From the NCBI RefSeq assembly GCF_000151315.2, contig NW_011887292.1, positions 124,001 through 188,000 of the forward strand: a DNA stretch of 64,000 bases. Direction: 5' to 3'. This DNA comes from Capsaspora owczarzaki ATCC 30864. Its lineage: Eukaryota; Opisthokonta; Filasterea. A program made the translations under genes and the position numbers. Shown here one piece after another: positions 21,915 to 34,457 of the stretch. Positions within the stretch are counted from its first letter, which is position 1. Each line of letters starts with the position of its first letter. The notes under the pieces are model-generated. The model was not told the origin of the DNA, did not search any database, and saw nothing but the letters and a program-made list of their open reading frames with translations.

Positions 21915-23281
21915 TTAGGCCTTGACGACCTTCTCAAGGATGGCCTTGATGTTGGTGAGGCGGTCGACGAACGAGGGGACACGGGAAGTGCACTCGTGGA
22001 GGCGGGTGCAAACCTCGACGGGGGTGACCTTGTTGACGAGCTGGTTGATGATCATGGCGCCCTTCTCGTCAATGTAGTCGTCGCAGGCAGACTCAAGAGA
22101 CTTGGGGAGCTCGGTGCAGATGCCAGTGACGGCGTGGATGATCTCCTGCTCGGTGGAGTTGGAGGTGATCTTCTTCTCGACCTCGGCAACAATGAACTCG
22201 CAGATGGGGCAGAGGGGGCCCTTGCCGACCATGTTGAAGGTGGCCTTGACCTGGGCGGCCTCGGTGGAGGTGCAGAGGCCAAGAAGGGTGCAAACCTGAG
22301 CGGGCTGGATGTCGGCGGCGAGGAGGGCAATGATGGAGGCGCCGTACTCGTCAACAAGGGCAACGCACTCGGAGCGGAGGGTGGAGGGGAGGTCGTCGCA
22401 GAGGCCGGCAACCTTGGCAATGATCTGGGAGACGGTGGCGTTCTGGCCGAGGTCCTGTAGCAGAGAGAGAGAGAGAGAGTGAGAAAAAAAAAAATGAGCA
22501 AAGGAAGGAAAAAAAAAAATTGTTTGAAGGGCAACGAGCGAGCGGATACGCAGCATTAACGCAGCAGAGTGCGAAAATGGTACCAAAGTCAAACCAATTA
22601 CTCAATAAACAAACAAAAGACAAAAAAATGATAAAAATTTGGGGGCCACATGACATTTTTTGTTTTTTATTAAAATGATTGTTGCGAGTTTTTTGATTTT
22701 GATCTGAAGTTTTTTTTTTTTTTTTTTGGGGGGGGGGAGTAGAAGAGTGGAGTGCACGTCATATCGATTGTGTATAAGAGAGAGAGAGGAAGACAAGTTG
22801 GGAGTGCGAGTTGGGAGTGCGCGACAACGAAAGCCAAGCGAGAAAACAAAAAAAAAGAACCAAGAAAATTAAAAAATAGAAATAAATCGAAAAAGAAAGA
22901 ATCACATTGAACAGACGTTCCCACTGCGCCAGCCACAACAAAAGGGCTGCGATGATGCGCAAGTGGCAAGAGGAAGGCATGTGCAGCACGATTATGGAGG
23001 AAGCACACCAGCGCGCGACGACAGCAGCCCAGCAGAAAAGCGAAGAAAAGCGAAGGAAAAAAAAAGAATAAAAAGAAAAAAAAAAAGAGAAAAAACTTGT
23101 GACTTTCAATCAATGGCGCGTCGACCTGCCAAGCGAGACCAAAGGGAAGAGAGAGAGTGTGTGGAAAACGTACGTTGACAATCTCTCGGACGGAGAGCTC
23201 GCAGAGGGCGCAGTTGGCGGAGGCAGCCTGGGCAGAGGCGAAGAGGGCGACGAAGGCAACGAGGGCAAGAGCAAACTTCAT
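21915..23281 (-). CDS. Secreted protein with two saposin-B domains
   Basis: Exons 23281-23174 and 22454-21915, 215 residues. The first exon codes for a signal peptide (MKFALALVAFVALFASAQA, then ASANC) and the start of domain 1. A 719-nt phase-0 intron splits that domain between REIVN and DLGQNATV. Each saposin-B domain has the canonical six cysteines. Domain 1: CALC, GLCDDLP, RSEC, AQVC, LLGLC. Domain 2: CPIC, GICTELP, ESAC, VEVC, LHEC. Saposin-B folds bind or disturb lipids, acting as sphingolipid activators in lysosomes or as pore-forming amoebapore-like effectors in protists. Nothing decides between these, and there is no TM segment. Codons are strikingly biased to C-ending forms and GAG/AAG, unlike most neighbours, which suggests high expression. 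The domain call is secure; the role is open. Confidence 0.93.
22455..23173 (-). other. Long intron inside the two-domain saposin gene
   Basis: 719 nt, bounded by AAC|GTACG and CTACAG|GAC. It contains AG repeats, a T18 run joined to a G10 run (about 22710-22737) and several A-rich tracts. No nested gene was recognised. Confidence 0.75.
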
Positions 23282-23442
23282 TGTGGAAGAGTGAAAAAAA
23301 GACTGAAAAGCGAAAAATGACGAAAAAAGACGAACAATTTTGGATGAAATGGACGATATTGAGGTCGTTGATCGCGCAGTCCAAGTTGGAGAAAATATAC
23401 TGTACAAGTACTACAAATGACGCACCTCTCCCCCGCCACAAA

Positions 23443-25651
23443 CTACATCAGGGGCGCGATCGAAGAACCAACAATCGTCCGTTCCATCGAGCGCACGCTG
23501 TTCCGCGCCACGCACAGCGCCACGGTCTGCGCCAAAAGTTGAACGCAGTCTTCGTTCCAAGCAAAGGTCGCCGAGAACTTGCTTTCCACGGGATAGGTCA
23601 CCGTTCCTGCATTCGTTGGTGGCGGATAGAAGACCTGAGGCGCCTGCCAAACAAAAGAACAGCCCATCAGTTTTTGTTTGTTTTCCTGTTTGCATTTCGC
23701 GAATAGCCGCAAGACTCAAACACCAAACTCATAATGCTTACTGCTTGACCCTCAGCCGGCTGGGGCGGAGGAGGAGGGGGCGGCAGGTACCGAAGGAGCC
23801 TGCGGTACACAATCGCGTTTGGCCACGACAGGAGCGCCTCGTAAATGTTGGCGACGGGCCCATCCGTCGTCACTTCTTGCACGGCACCGCCACCCATATA
23901 GTCGATGCGCGAGTAGAGCAGCGACACGCGAGCGATTGGGACGGAACTCATGTCTTGAATCGTCCAACTGGCATCCCGCGTCACGGGCGTCGTTCGTACC
24001 AGGCGCAACAAGGGAGAGCTCGGAATGCCATCTCGAGCAGCGGTGGACATGACAATGTTTGAGCAATCTGCGCTATTGTCTCCATGGAAGACAAACACCG
24101 GCAAGTTGTTCTACAGAACAAAAACAAAAACAATCACAAACAAAAAAAAACAAAACAGTCTTTTTGAGCCACTTCCTCCTGAAATTTCTCACTCGTCACT
24201 TTGCCAGCCACCCAACGGCGCACTATCAATGCCCCCCGACTTACCACGCGGATGATGAAATTTCCGTTCGAGGGCTGCATCCCAGAAAGCATCTTGTTGC
24301 CGGCCGCATAAAAGCCGACAAACTCGCCTTCAAACCGAATGTCCTGGGCTGCCGGGGTCGCCACCATCCACTTGAGCGTGATGGCTGATTGCTCTGCTTG
24401 GGGCCGTGACTCGGCTGCGCTCATCGCCGGAGGCTTGGGCAGGGGGAACTGCAGCGGCCCGTACGCGAGATCAACGCGCGCGGCAGGGTTTTGAACCAAT
24501 TCGGCGTAGCTCAGCTTGAGAATGGAAAGGGTTGAATCCATCAGGATGTCACGGTGGCCTCGAACATGGATTTCCAGGCACGTCGCCTGCCCTGTTGGGT
24601 CTGAGGCGGCGGGTGCAGCGTCCAACGAACTGTCGTTGGAGTGTGGTGTGGTGAGTTTAGTTGCAGAAGCGCTTGTTGTCTTGTCGTTACACATCTGCAG
24701 CATCCTCCGCAATCACCTACAAGTTGACGGTGATGTTGACGGCCAGAGATCGAGCCTTGACAAGCACACCAGACTTGAACAGCGATCGCGTGCCTCCAGG
24801 CTCGACGCGGAAAATCTCAACGACTGGGAAGAACTGCTTGCCTGTTTGTGCGACAAGATTTGGTCGTTGCGTGAGCGCTGGTCATAACAAAAATGACAAG
24901 TAGCAAAACAGCTGACAACTCGTACCATTTCGCTTGAGCGGCAGATTGTTCAGAGCGAGCACTGGAAGTACCAAACGAGCACGTCCAAAAAGCAAATGAG
25001 CGCGATGCCATCATTCATCGATGAGCAAACAACATCAAACAACATATTAACGGCACGGGGGGGGGGGGGGAAACACGGAACAAGAAGACAAAACAAGAAG
25101 GCGCGGCAGTGACGTTTCATACCAGATCCCAACTTGACCCGCTTCACACCACATGAAAAAAACTCTCACAAGATGCAACAAAAACCCCTCCATACCTGTC
25201 AAGTGCACCGTTCGCTTGTACAGAATGGGAATCCGGAAGCGCTCGGCGAGGCGGAAGAGCAGCGGATGGTTGGTCGGCGCGACAAACGCCGACGAGGTGG
25301 GAGTGTGAGGCGTTTGAGTTGCCGCCTCAAACAGCGGAGGGGCACCTGCTGCAGCAGCGGCCTGGCTGCTGCGAGTGTCAGATGGCGCAGGATAGGCTGA
25401 GAACGGCGCCTCGTATGCTGGTGGAGCGCCCTGCACAGGAAAAACAAAACAGATAGTGGGCGAGCGAAGCGAGTGTGAGCCAGCAATTTGAAACAACATG
25501 TCAAACGTGTCGTCATCAGATGTGCGTGTTGCTTCAGTACCACTCCTGCCTGGGTGCTGGGTCCCGCTGCTCCGGTGCCTTCAGTCCACCCCGGCATGGC
25601 CGGCGGCGAGGTCTCAGTGTAAGTCGGCGGCGGGTCGTTCACGCTTGTCAT
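23443..25651 (-). CDS. Unrecognised 511-residue protein with N-terminal PPxY motifs
   Basis: Seven exons that stay in phase: 25651-25541, 25430-25196, 24961-24926, 24877-24721, 24671-24245, 24110-23742, 23643-23443. The third is a 36-nt exon (VLALNNLPLKR). The fourth intron is only 49 nt and ends ACAAG, so that junction is the weakest. I do not recognise the family. Visible features are PPTY at residues 8-11 and PPAY at 40-43, both classical PPxY ligands for group I WW domains; a disordered Ala/Pro stretch; a middle part (about 80-320) with beta-strand-like alternation and a second-half segment TCLEIHVRGHRDILMDS; then a proline run after residue 430. The segment IYEALLSWPNAIVYR (411-425) resembles the tail of the RBR ligase coded just upstream on the same strand. 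No signal peptide or TM segment. A PPxY adaptor-like role is inference only. Confidence 0.7.
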
Positions 25652-25959
25652 TGAAATTTCGGCAAGAGTGAGATGGGAAAAATAACAAGGACTGCGCGTT
25701 GTGATGCTCTGAGTTTTCGAGATTTGTGCGTTTACAGTAAATTGATCGAATTGGGAACGTACGGACTTGCTGTAGGATGGATACAAAATTGCAGCCAGCA
25801 AGGATTGGCACAGTCGCTGCGGCGCACTTCTCAACTCTGACCTGCGAACAAACCAATCTGCTCAAGGACACTCGAAGGTCGATGACATGAACACACACAA
25901 AACAAAATCGAAAGTTTCTATTGGGGTAACACAATCAATCACCTGTATTCATATTCACA
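25652..25959. other. 308-bp gap between the PPxY and RBR genes
   Basis: Presumed promoter of the PPxY gene and 3' flank of the RBR gene. No exon, RNA gene or repeat is evident. Confidence 0.5.
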
Positions 25960-28900
25960 TCAGTTCAGATGCGGAAGCGTGGCAGAAAAAGTAATGTGGT
26001 GCTCCTTGCAGCAATCTCCAGTTCGATAGTAGAACATGCACTGTCGGAGATAGGTGAGCTGGCTGCGCGACAGGGGAATCCGGATTGCTTCGGCGTTGGG
26101 CCAAGCCAGGGCCATCTCGTAGTAGGGATCGTCGAAGTCTGAAACGACGGTGTATTGGGCATCATTGTCGTCCTCCTCAAAGTGGTATGCGGGGACCTTG
26201 TCACGCGCGGCAGGAGCGCCTGCTGCATCGTTCGACGTGCCAGCACTCGACTCTCCCAGCAACTCGAGTCCATGCGCCAAAGTGTAGTCTGCCGAGCTCT
26301 TGTTCTGGTCGCAAGTTTTGGCACGCTTGAACAGCTTCTGCATGACCAGCTGCAAGCCCTCGGACACTGGCGAGGTGGCAAACTCGGTTGGCCAAACGCC
26401 CTGCTTGAGCCATGAATCGACCGAAGCGCAATCCCAGCACCAGTCTGCGGTGCAAAACGAGCAAGTCTAGGCAGGCGAACAGCAAGACACAACACAGCAG
26501 TTTCAAGGTCAGCCAAAAAACAAAAACAAAAACCAACCAACCAACCAACAAATCAACAACCACAATCATTCAAACGCCAGATGGGACGTACCATGTGAGG
26601 ACAGCCGCCATCACGCGTGATGGGACGCCGACACATCATGCAAGGAAGGGTCGTGTTGCGAACAACGAGGTGAGCAGCGAGATTGGTTTCCAGCTGTGCG
26701 ACTTGGAAATCGGAGCGATCCCACAGCTTGTCCGCGCCTCGGTTTCGAGTGTCGCGAGTGCGACCAGCAGGGAGAGCATTCTGAGTCTCCTGCAGAGTTG
26801 GTGGCACCAACGGTCGTTGCGCTGCTGCCCCCAGACGAGGGATGAGACGAGAGAGCGCCTGTCGCAGCCAAGTGCCATCCAGCCAGCTGTAGACGGCACC
26901 AAGCGGGCCTGCCGAGAGTTGCCACAGCTGCGACAGGACGCGAGCCATCGGAGACAACAACGTGGTCGTGGGAGTCACAATGGTGACGGTCGCAGCTGCT
27001 GCCTTTGGCGCAGTCTCAGCCTTTTCCACCAGCAGCGGCTTGGAAGCCTCATCATCATCATCATCATCGTCCAGAACAAGAAGGGCTCGGTGCGCATCCG
27101 AGCCAGGGGCAAAGTAAAAGTCGGCATTCTTGTAGGCAAACGTGTTCCATTCGCCAACAGCGTGATTGGCAATGTCGCGCTTCATCCGCTGCTCGCAGGT
27201 CTCGTCCGGGTGCGCTTCACGGAAACACGTTCGGCACGTGTCGAGGTAGCAGGATGGACACTGGATCCACGTGTCTTCCGCGAACGTCCTGCTGTACTGC
27301 TGCTGCGACAGGCGGAAGAACTCGATTGCATCGGCATCGCCGTCATATCCAAAGTCGCGGCCAAGATGCTTAAAGTCATGGTAGTACACAGACTGACCGA
27401 ACGGGTGGGATTCGTCGCGCAGCAGATCGTGCTTGTGCAGCAGCGACACAAATTCCAGGTTGGAGATCACCGCGCCTTCCGCAGCGCAAGCGTTGTGGCT
27501 CTCCTTGAGGGCGAGAGCAAACCTGGCCTTCTCGACCTCAAGGGCATTGGTGGCCGCTTTCAAATCCAGTCGAGCCTGCTCGATTCGCTCTGCGTGCTTT
27601 CGTTGATGATCGACAGCAAAGTCGTTTCGCCGCACACCGAAAAACTTGCCGCCTCGTCGACGCGTGCTGGTCGCCTCCGTCGCAGCCACTCGCGCAACAA
27701 ACGCTGGATCGGCTTCTTGCGCAGCCTTGAGCGCGTCCTGGAACACGGCAATGTCCGTTTCGAGCTTGCGGCATTCGAGACGATGGGCGGCGAGGGCGCT
27801 CACACACGCGTCCAAGTCCGGGTCGACATTCATTGCGACTGCGGCGATGACGTCGCGGACCTCGGGCGTCTCGATATCAGAGTCCTTCGGATGAGCCTGC
27901 GCGGTCGTGCTCTCGGCTTGCGTCTGCTGCATCGAGGTCGTCGAAAAGAGGGGAATCGGGTCGCAGCAATGCGCACACGTGACAAAACCATCGTCCACAA
28001 GGGATTTCATCGAGTCTTCCGAGTGCAGATCGCGTGTCATTTTGGCAATGCAATCGAGGATGGATTGCGGCGGTTGCCACCGTTTTGCTCGAGGCTTTAG
28101 CGGACGGGCCTGGCTCGACGACGCTTCAGCCTCCTCGTTCTCCTCGTCTTCATCGTTCTCATGAGAATCGCGGCGCAAGGCGCGCGTGAGCAGTGGCTGC
28201 ACAGCGCGCAAAATGTATTTCGAGAGAATCATGGGAAACTTGGTGGAAATTTGCTTTGCCGACTGATTGGTGGTGCGCATCATGTACACAATGCCACGCA
28301 CGGTGGCAGCAAGGAGCTGCTCTGCACGGCCTTGAGCAGACGCCAAGTGGCGCTGAAAAGTTGCTACCTTGTCGGCGTTTTCCGGTGTCGTTGCCTCCAG
28401 GCATTCTGCTTGCGCCAGCTGGAGGCGCACTTGAAAGTTTCGAATCATGGCGTCCTGCCACTCAAAGAGGATTCGGAGCGGAATAGCGCCCTCGCAGCAT
28501 GGGCAGGTCAATCTGGGCAGGCCCCATTGATCCGTGTTGGTCGAGTTGTAAATCACGCAGCGCACACACATGTCGCGGCAGCAAACGGACGACCACCGCC
28601 ACGCGCCAATTTGGATGCTGTTTGCAGCCAGTCTGTCCAGAATGGCCTTGGCAGTGGTTTGGCGCTGTTCGAGCACGGCGGCTGCGGAATGATTCGTCTC
28701 GTTTTGGGATGGCGACGTCATCGCGGATTGTTGCACGTCAGGCTCCTGTCGGACTTGTTGGTCGTCCTCCTCCTGTTGCTGCTGTGTCTTGCTGGGCGCT
28801 CCAGATCCAGCACACAAGATGGTCATCTCGTCCTCAGTCACTTGGATGCTCGACAGGTCTTTGGTTGGCGCAAAGAGGGACGAACGCGACGAGTCGTTCT

Positions 28901-29021
28901 GCTGATTCAGCATTTTCGCATTCAGCTCAATCAGCTCTTTGCGCGTGTTCATGGCGAGCATGGCGGCCACGTCCAGCGCCGGCTCGGTGAAGCAGCAAAT
29001 GCAGCATGTCTGAAGGGTCAT
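25960..29021 (-). CDS. RBR-type (RING-between-RING) E3 ubiquitin ligase
   Basis: Two exons, 29021-26592 and 26466-25960, 978 residues; the 125-nt intron falls inside RING2. RBR ligases take ubiquitin from E2 on RING1 and form a thioester on a RING2 Cys. RING1 starts at TCCICC (residues 5-10) but its second half (CCRDMCVRC, LTCPCCEGAIP) comes only after about 130 residues of Gln/Glu/Ser-rich insertion. A coiled-coil-rich centre includes FVTCAHCCDPIP and long Ala/Glu/Arg helices. The IBR-like part is WIQCPSCYLDTCRTCFREAH. A poly-Asp run and a hydrophobic stretch follow. RING2 is CMMCRRPITRDGGCPHM, then TCSFCTADWCWDC across the intron; the Cys of GGCPHM is the expected catalytic residue, in the same place as in parkin and HHARI. 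The C-terminal tail carries PYYEMALAWPNAEAIR. No known subfamily is evident. Confidence 0.88.
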
Positions 29022-29413
29022 TTCTTTGGGTTTTAGGGGAAAGTAGTGAGACAAGTAGAAAGGGATGAAGATGAAGCTTGCTTTGCTGTTGAATCGGGAC
29101 TGGCGGTGGAAAATGGCCAAAAATGGGAAATCAACCCGTGTAACAAACAGGATGAGGTAATCATCCCACTTGGCATCGGAAATAGTTCACTTCGCGCTGG
29201 CAAACATACGTGACATGAAGCAAATGGTGTGACGAATGGGAATTGGGCTCGATTGTAGTGATTCAGGAAAAGGAAAAAAAAAAACAAATGCGTAGGAAAC
29301 TTGCACACACGAAACCAAACCAAACGAGTGCAGTTCAACGTAGATCTACAAGAGCAAGCAAAATAGCCTGTCAACAAATACGAAACAATACTCGAAACAA
29401 AACGAAACAACAG
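29022..29413. other. 392-bp gap between RBR and DAHP synthase genes
   Basis: Presumed promoter/5' UTR of the RBR gene plus 3' flank of DAHP synthase. Nothing else recognised. Confidence 0.5.
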
Positions 29414-31036
<1,623 letters not shown>

Positions 31037-31300
31037 GGATTATTACTGTAAACGTCGGATGTAGAGCGATGGAGAGCGATGGAGTGTTAAAAAAAGAAAA
31101 TGCCTGAAATCTGAGACAAACTTTGGCTTGCTCGTTCAAAGCTCACCGATGCTTGCTCACTCACTCTCGACCCATGATCACGAAAATGACAGCACAACAG
31201 ACATCTCCCGTGTTTCACTCTTTCTCCATTTGAAAAACGCGACATTGTTCGAGGAGAGCGTGATTTGGATTTGGGATTGGATTCAGCGATCGGGAACTGA
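31037..31300. promoter_or_regulatory. Divergent promoter region, DAHP synthase / saposin-B gene
   Basis: About 260 bp separating two genes read in opposite directions. It should carry both core promoters. I see no TATA box I would defend. Confidence 0.4.
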
Positions 31301-32610
31301 ATGACGAAATCCACAGTGCGGATGACGTGGATGCTGGTCGCTGGACTCGTGCTCCTGGCAACACTGCCGTATCACGCTGCATCGTCCGAGCCAGCGCACG
31401 AGGGAGAAGCAGGAGCGACGCGACGACGTGACGACGCAGCAGCAGAGCAATTGGGACGAAACCCGACCCAGCAGCCGCCACTCGATCGCGCCGCCCAGCA
31501 ACCAGACGCTTCCATCCAGGATGACCGGGCTTCAGAACAAGCAACAGCAGGGGATTACACACCCGACGCTGAAATCTCGCGATCGTCGGGCTCGGCGAGA
31601 GACCGTCATCCAAACCCAATACCGAACCAAGACGACCAAGCTCGAGTCCATCCTGCGCCACCCGCGCGACCAGATCCGAGTCGCAAAAAGCTCAAGGAAA
31701 AGGCCAAGAAGAGCGGCGCCAACGCTGCCGACGCATTGAATTTCGGAAAGTCGGGCGGCATGCCCAAAATGAACCCTGCACAGCTCGAGGAGCTGATCGA
31801 AGTGGCAAACATGTTTCCGGAGGATTTCGGCCCGTCCATGAAAGAGCTCAATGCTCCCAATGCCGACAAGGAGGGCGAGCTGCAACACTTTGCCAATCAG
31901 GTGGGTGAGATGTTGTGCCTGCTCTGGGTGGTTGTTGTTTATTTGACGCTCACCATCTCGTTCGTATGTTGGCGCAGGAGTTTAGCTGCTCACACTGCCA
32001 GAAGCTGGCAAAAATGGTCGAAGCGAGCTTTCGGCGGCGTACCAAGGAGTCCAGCATCTCGACCTTGTTGACGGAGTCGGTATGACGTTTGCGCTCTGCG
32101 CATAATGTGAATCACCCAAACATGCATGTTGTGGCAATTGACATCTGCGGTAACAGTGCGTGGCAGAGGAACTGGACAATCAACAACGGCTGCTTTGCTC
32201 GCGGCTCGTTGAAAAGGTTGGCGACGAGCTGATTTCTGCCGTTGCTGTCGGTGAACCTGCGGCGGTAAGGTGTCCGAACGGGATGTCAACCTAATCGCTG
32301 GCTGTGCCTGACTGATGACTGCTCGTTTGACGATTGTCACGCCCTCCCCGTTCCGTTCCAGGAGGTCTGTGATGAGCTCGACGTTTGCATCAGCAAGGCT
32401 CGTCTTCAAGCCCAGGCCAAAATCCAGGTCGAAGAGCGCAAGCGGGCTGCTGGCCTCAAGTCCAAATACCAGTCGTTCGTGCAGCCGTCTGGACGGACTG
32501 GCAGTAGTGATGCGAAGGGCGATCTGCTATCCAGCCTCAAAGCGAATCTGAAAAACCCTTCCCGATCGAACAAGCGTCCAAGAGCGTTTGCTGGCAATGA
32601 CGAACTCTGA
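31301..32610 (+). CDS. Secreted or ER protein with one saposin-B domain
   Basis: Four exons, 31301-31900, 31978-32079, 32157-32264 and 32362-32610, give 352 residues with consistent phase. The N-terminus MTKSTVRMTWMLVAGLVLLA is a signal peptide or anchor. Residues about 30-150 are charged, Arg/Asp/Gln-rich and probably disordered. Around 150-200 lies a Met/Pro-rich helical segment (MNPAQLEELIEVANMFPEDF). The C-terminal part is a six-cysteine saposin-B pattern spread over three exons: FSCSHCQKL, TESCVAEEL, LLCSRL, AEVCDELDVC. A basic tail (RSNKRPRAFAG) ends the protein. The domain resembles the two in the minus-strand gene at 21915-23281 in cysteine spacing but the rest of the protein is different. 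A role in lipid handling or as an ER co-chaperone like other divergent saposin proteins is possible; none is demonstrated. Confidence 0.85.
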
Positions 32611-34457
32611 CCAAGCAGGAGTGTTCTTGTCCATTGATTCAAAAAAATGCGTGCACAGCCCCACCCGCTCTTACCCCCTCTGACCAAACACAAATTCATG
32701 GCGACAACAAAGCACGACGATGCATCCAACTTGAGCTGCCGTAATTTTTGCAGCTTGCCGTAATTTAAGAGGGAGATTGATCGTGGTTGTCGTTTTGCTG
32801 TCCAAACTCTGTGATTCAACTCCATCCTCCTGCGCTTTTTTGTTTGGCAACGCCTGCTTCTTCCATTTGGTGGGTTCACAGCCGCTGTCCATTTGCTCGC
32901 TCGCTCGCTCGCTTCCGTTACAATGGGGCAGAGCACTCTTTTTTTCGGTTCCATTCGTTTTTTTATTATTTTATTTTTGCGTTTTCCCGTTATTACTATT
33001 AGGTGCTTCTTTATTTCCCAAACGCGATTTCTCTCACACATCGACCGTTTGTTCCACGACGTGTGGCGAACGATGTAGCGGCGATTCTTGCAATGCAGAC
33101 TGATCCGCTTTGAAGGGCGTCGTGGCTGGAGGAGGAATGGGGGCAACAAGGAGAAGGGGAAACCGACAGGTGGTCGCGCGCACCTTTTTTTCGTGATGAG
33201 GTGCTGTCCCGCGCCAGTCAGCCTTTGCGTGCCCCGTTGGCGCACGAGTTTATGCGACTCTTGAGTGACTCGGTGGGATCCGGATGCAGGGCAGTCTGTT
33301 GAAAGGGAGCGGGCATCGGGGGGGGGCGGCTTGTTGCCAAGAACAACCCTTTGAGCTCGATGATAATGAACCGCAATTGGACCTTGACTCGCTGCTGCTG
33401 CGAGGGGCTTTCGACGCGGGGGTGGGGGGATGCTGTCGTCATGCGGCTGGTGTTTAATGCAAGGTCACCTCAGTGGGTCACTGATTCTGGTTGAGAAAGT
33501 GGCTGCAGCGGACGTTGACGAAGCATGCAGACGAGCACCAAAAAAACCAAAAAAAAAAAAAAAAAACCCCAAAAAACATTAATTTCAAAAAAAGAAAAAT
33601 TAAAAACCGCTTCGCTTTTGCCTGTCACGGATGCAAAGTTCGATTCGAGAGTGCTTTTTCTTGTCATCATCGCTGCAGCGCGAGGGCGGCAGTACAAAAA
33701 AATAGCAGACAGAATTATAACGCGAGCTGCTCATCGCGACAAGGCACCGAACAAAAATATACAAAGCGACGAAAACCAAGTGTGAACGTTGTTGTGACTC
33801 GCAGCTGTGTTTTTTTCGATAGCGTTGATTGCTGCGTTCGGTTTCACGTTTGAATTTGGCATTTGTGGCTGAGCATCTGCACAGTGATGCACTGCGCGTC
33901 GTTGCCATTGAATGGAAGGAGCACAGAGAGAGAGAGAGAGAGAGGGAGAGTCAGAGGGCGGGAAGGGGATGCCGCAAACCAGCCAAAAATGACTCATTAA
34001 GGCGATAACAACAACAAAAAAACAAAAACAAACGAAAAAAAAAAATAAAACAAAATCAACGCTCTCATCACCCGACCACTCTCGCTCATCCAGTGTGGCG
34101 GCATTACTCTAGGGAAGTGGGGGTGGGGGAGCATGTAATTTTAGATGTGCTAACTTGGTCTCGTTCTGCCTCTCTTGATGCACAGATCGCAAAACTCAAA
34201 ACTAAAACAAAAAGTCCACGTTTTTTGTTTTTGGTTTTTTTCCGTTGCCTGGTCTTTTTATCGCTTGCCACCTGCCTTCCCTTCTTCGGTTGCCTCGATC
34301 GACGGTTGGCTAGACGACCTGCGTGTTTTGTTTTGTCTGCAAAAACCAACCAAATCCCCACGACAAGGCAAAGCGGCAAACGAGCGTCAAAAAAAAAAAT
34401 CCAACAACCTCGTCCTCTGTGTTGTTGACAAATCGGGATTTGGCGCCCCTTGCTCGA
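32611..34457. other. 1.85-kb noncoding stretch upstream of the giant gene
   Basis: No supported gene. It contains an A18 run (about 33550-33567), a GA repeat (about 33923-33944), T- and A-rich stretches and several short open frames without family features. As the only upstream DNA of the giant gene it should hold its promoter and 5' UTR. No tRNA or snRNA-like structure was recognised. Confidence 0.55.
33923..33944. repeat. GA dinucleotide microsatellite
   Basis: About ten consecutive AG units within noncoding DNA upstream of the giant cysteine-repeat gene. Confidence 0.85.

Noticed and set aside
21903-22460. Plus-strand open frame of 185 codons opposite the saposin gene
   Set aside because: Leu/Gly/Asp-rich mirror of the strongly biased codons of the minus-strand exon.
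32406-33245. Minus-strand open frame of about 280 codons
   Set aside because: It overlaps the last exon of the saposin-B gene and low-complexity DNA; its translation is basic and shows no domain.
33620-33660. Sequence resembling a tRNA T-loop (GTTCGATTC)
   Set aside because: No matching acceptor, D-arm or anticodon arm at proper distance.
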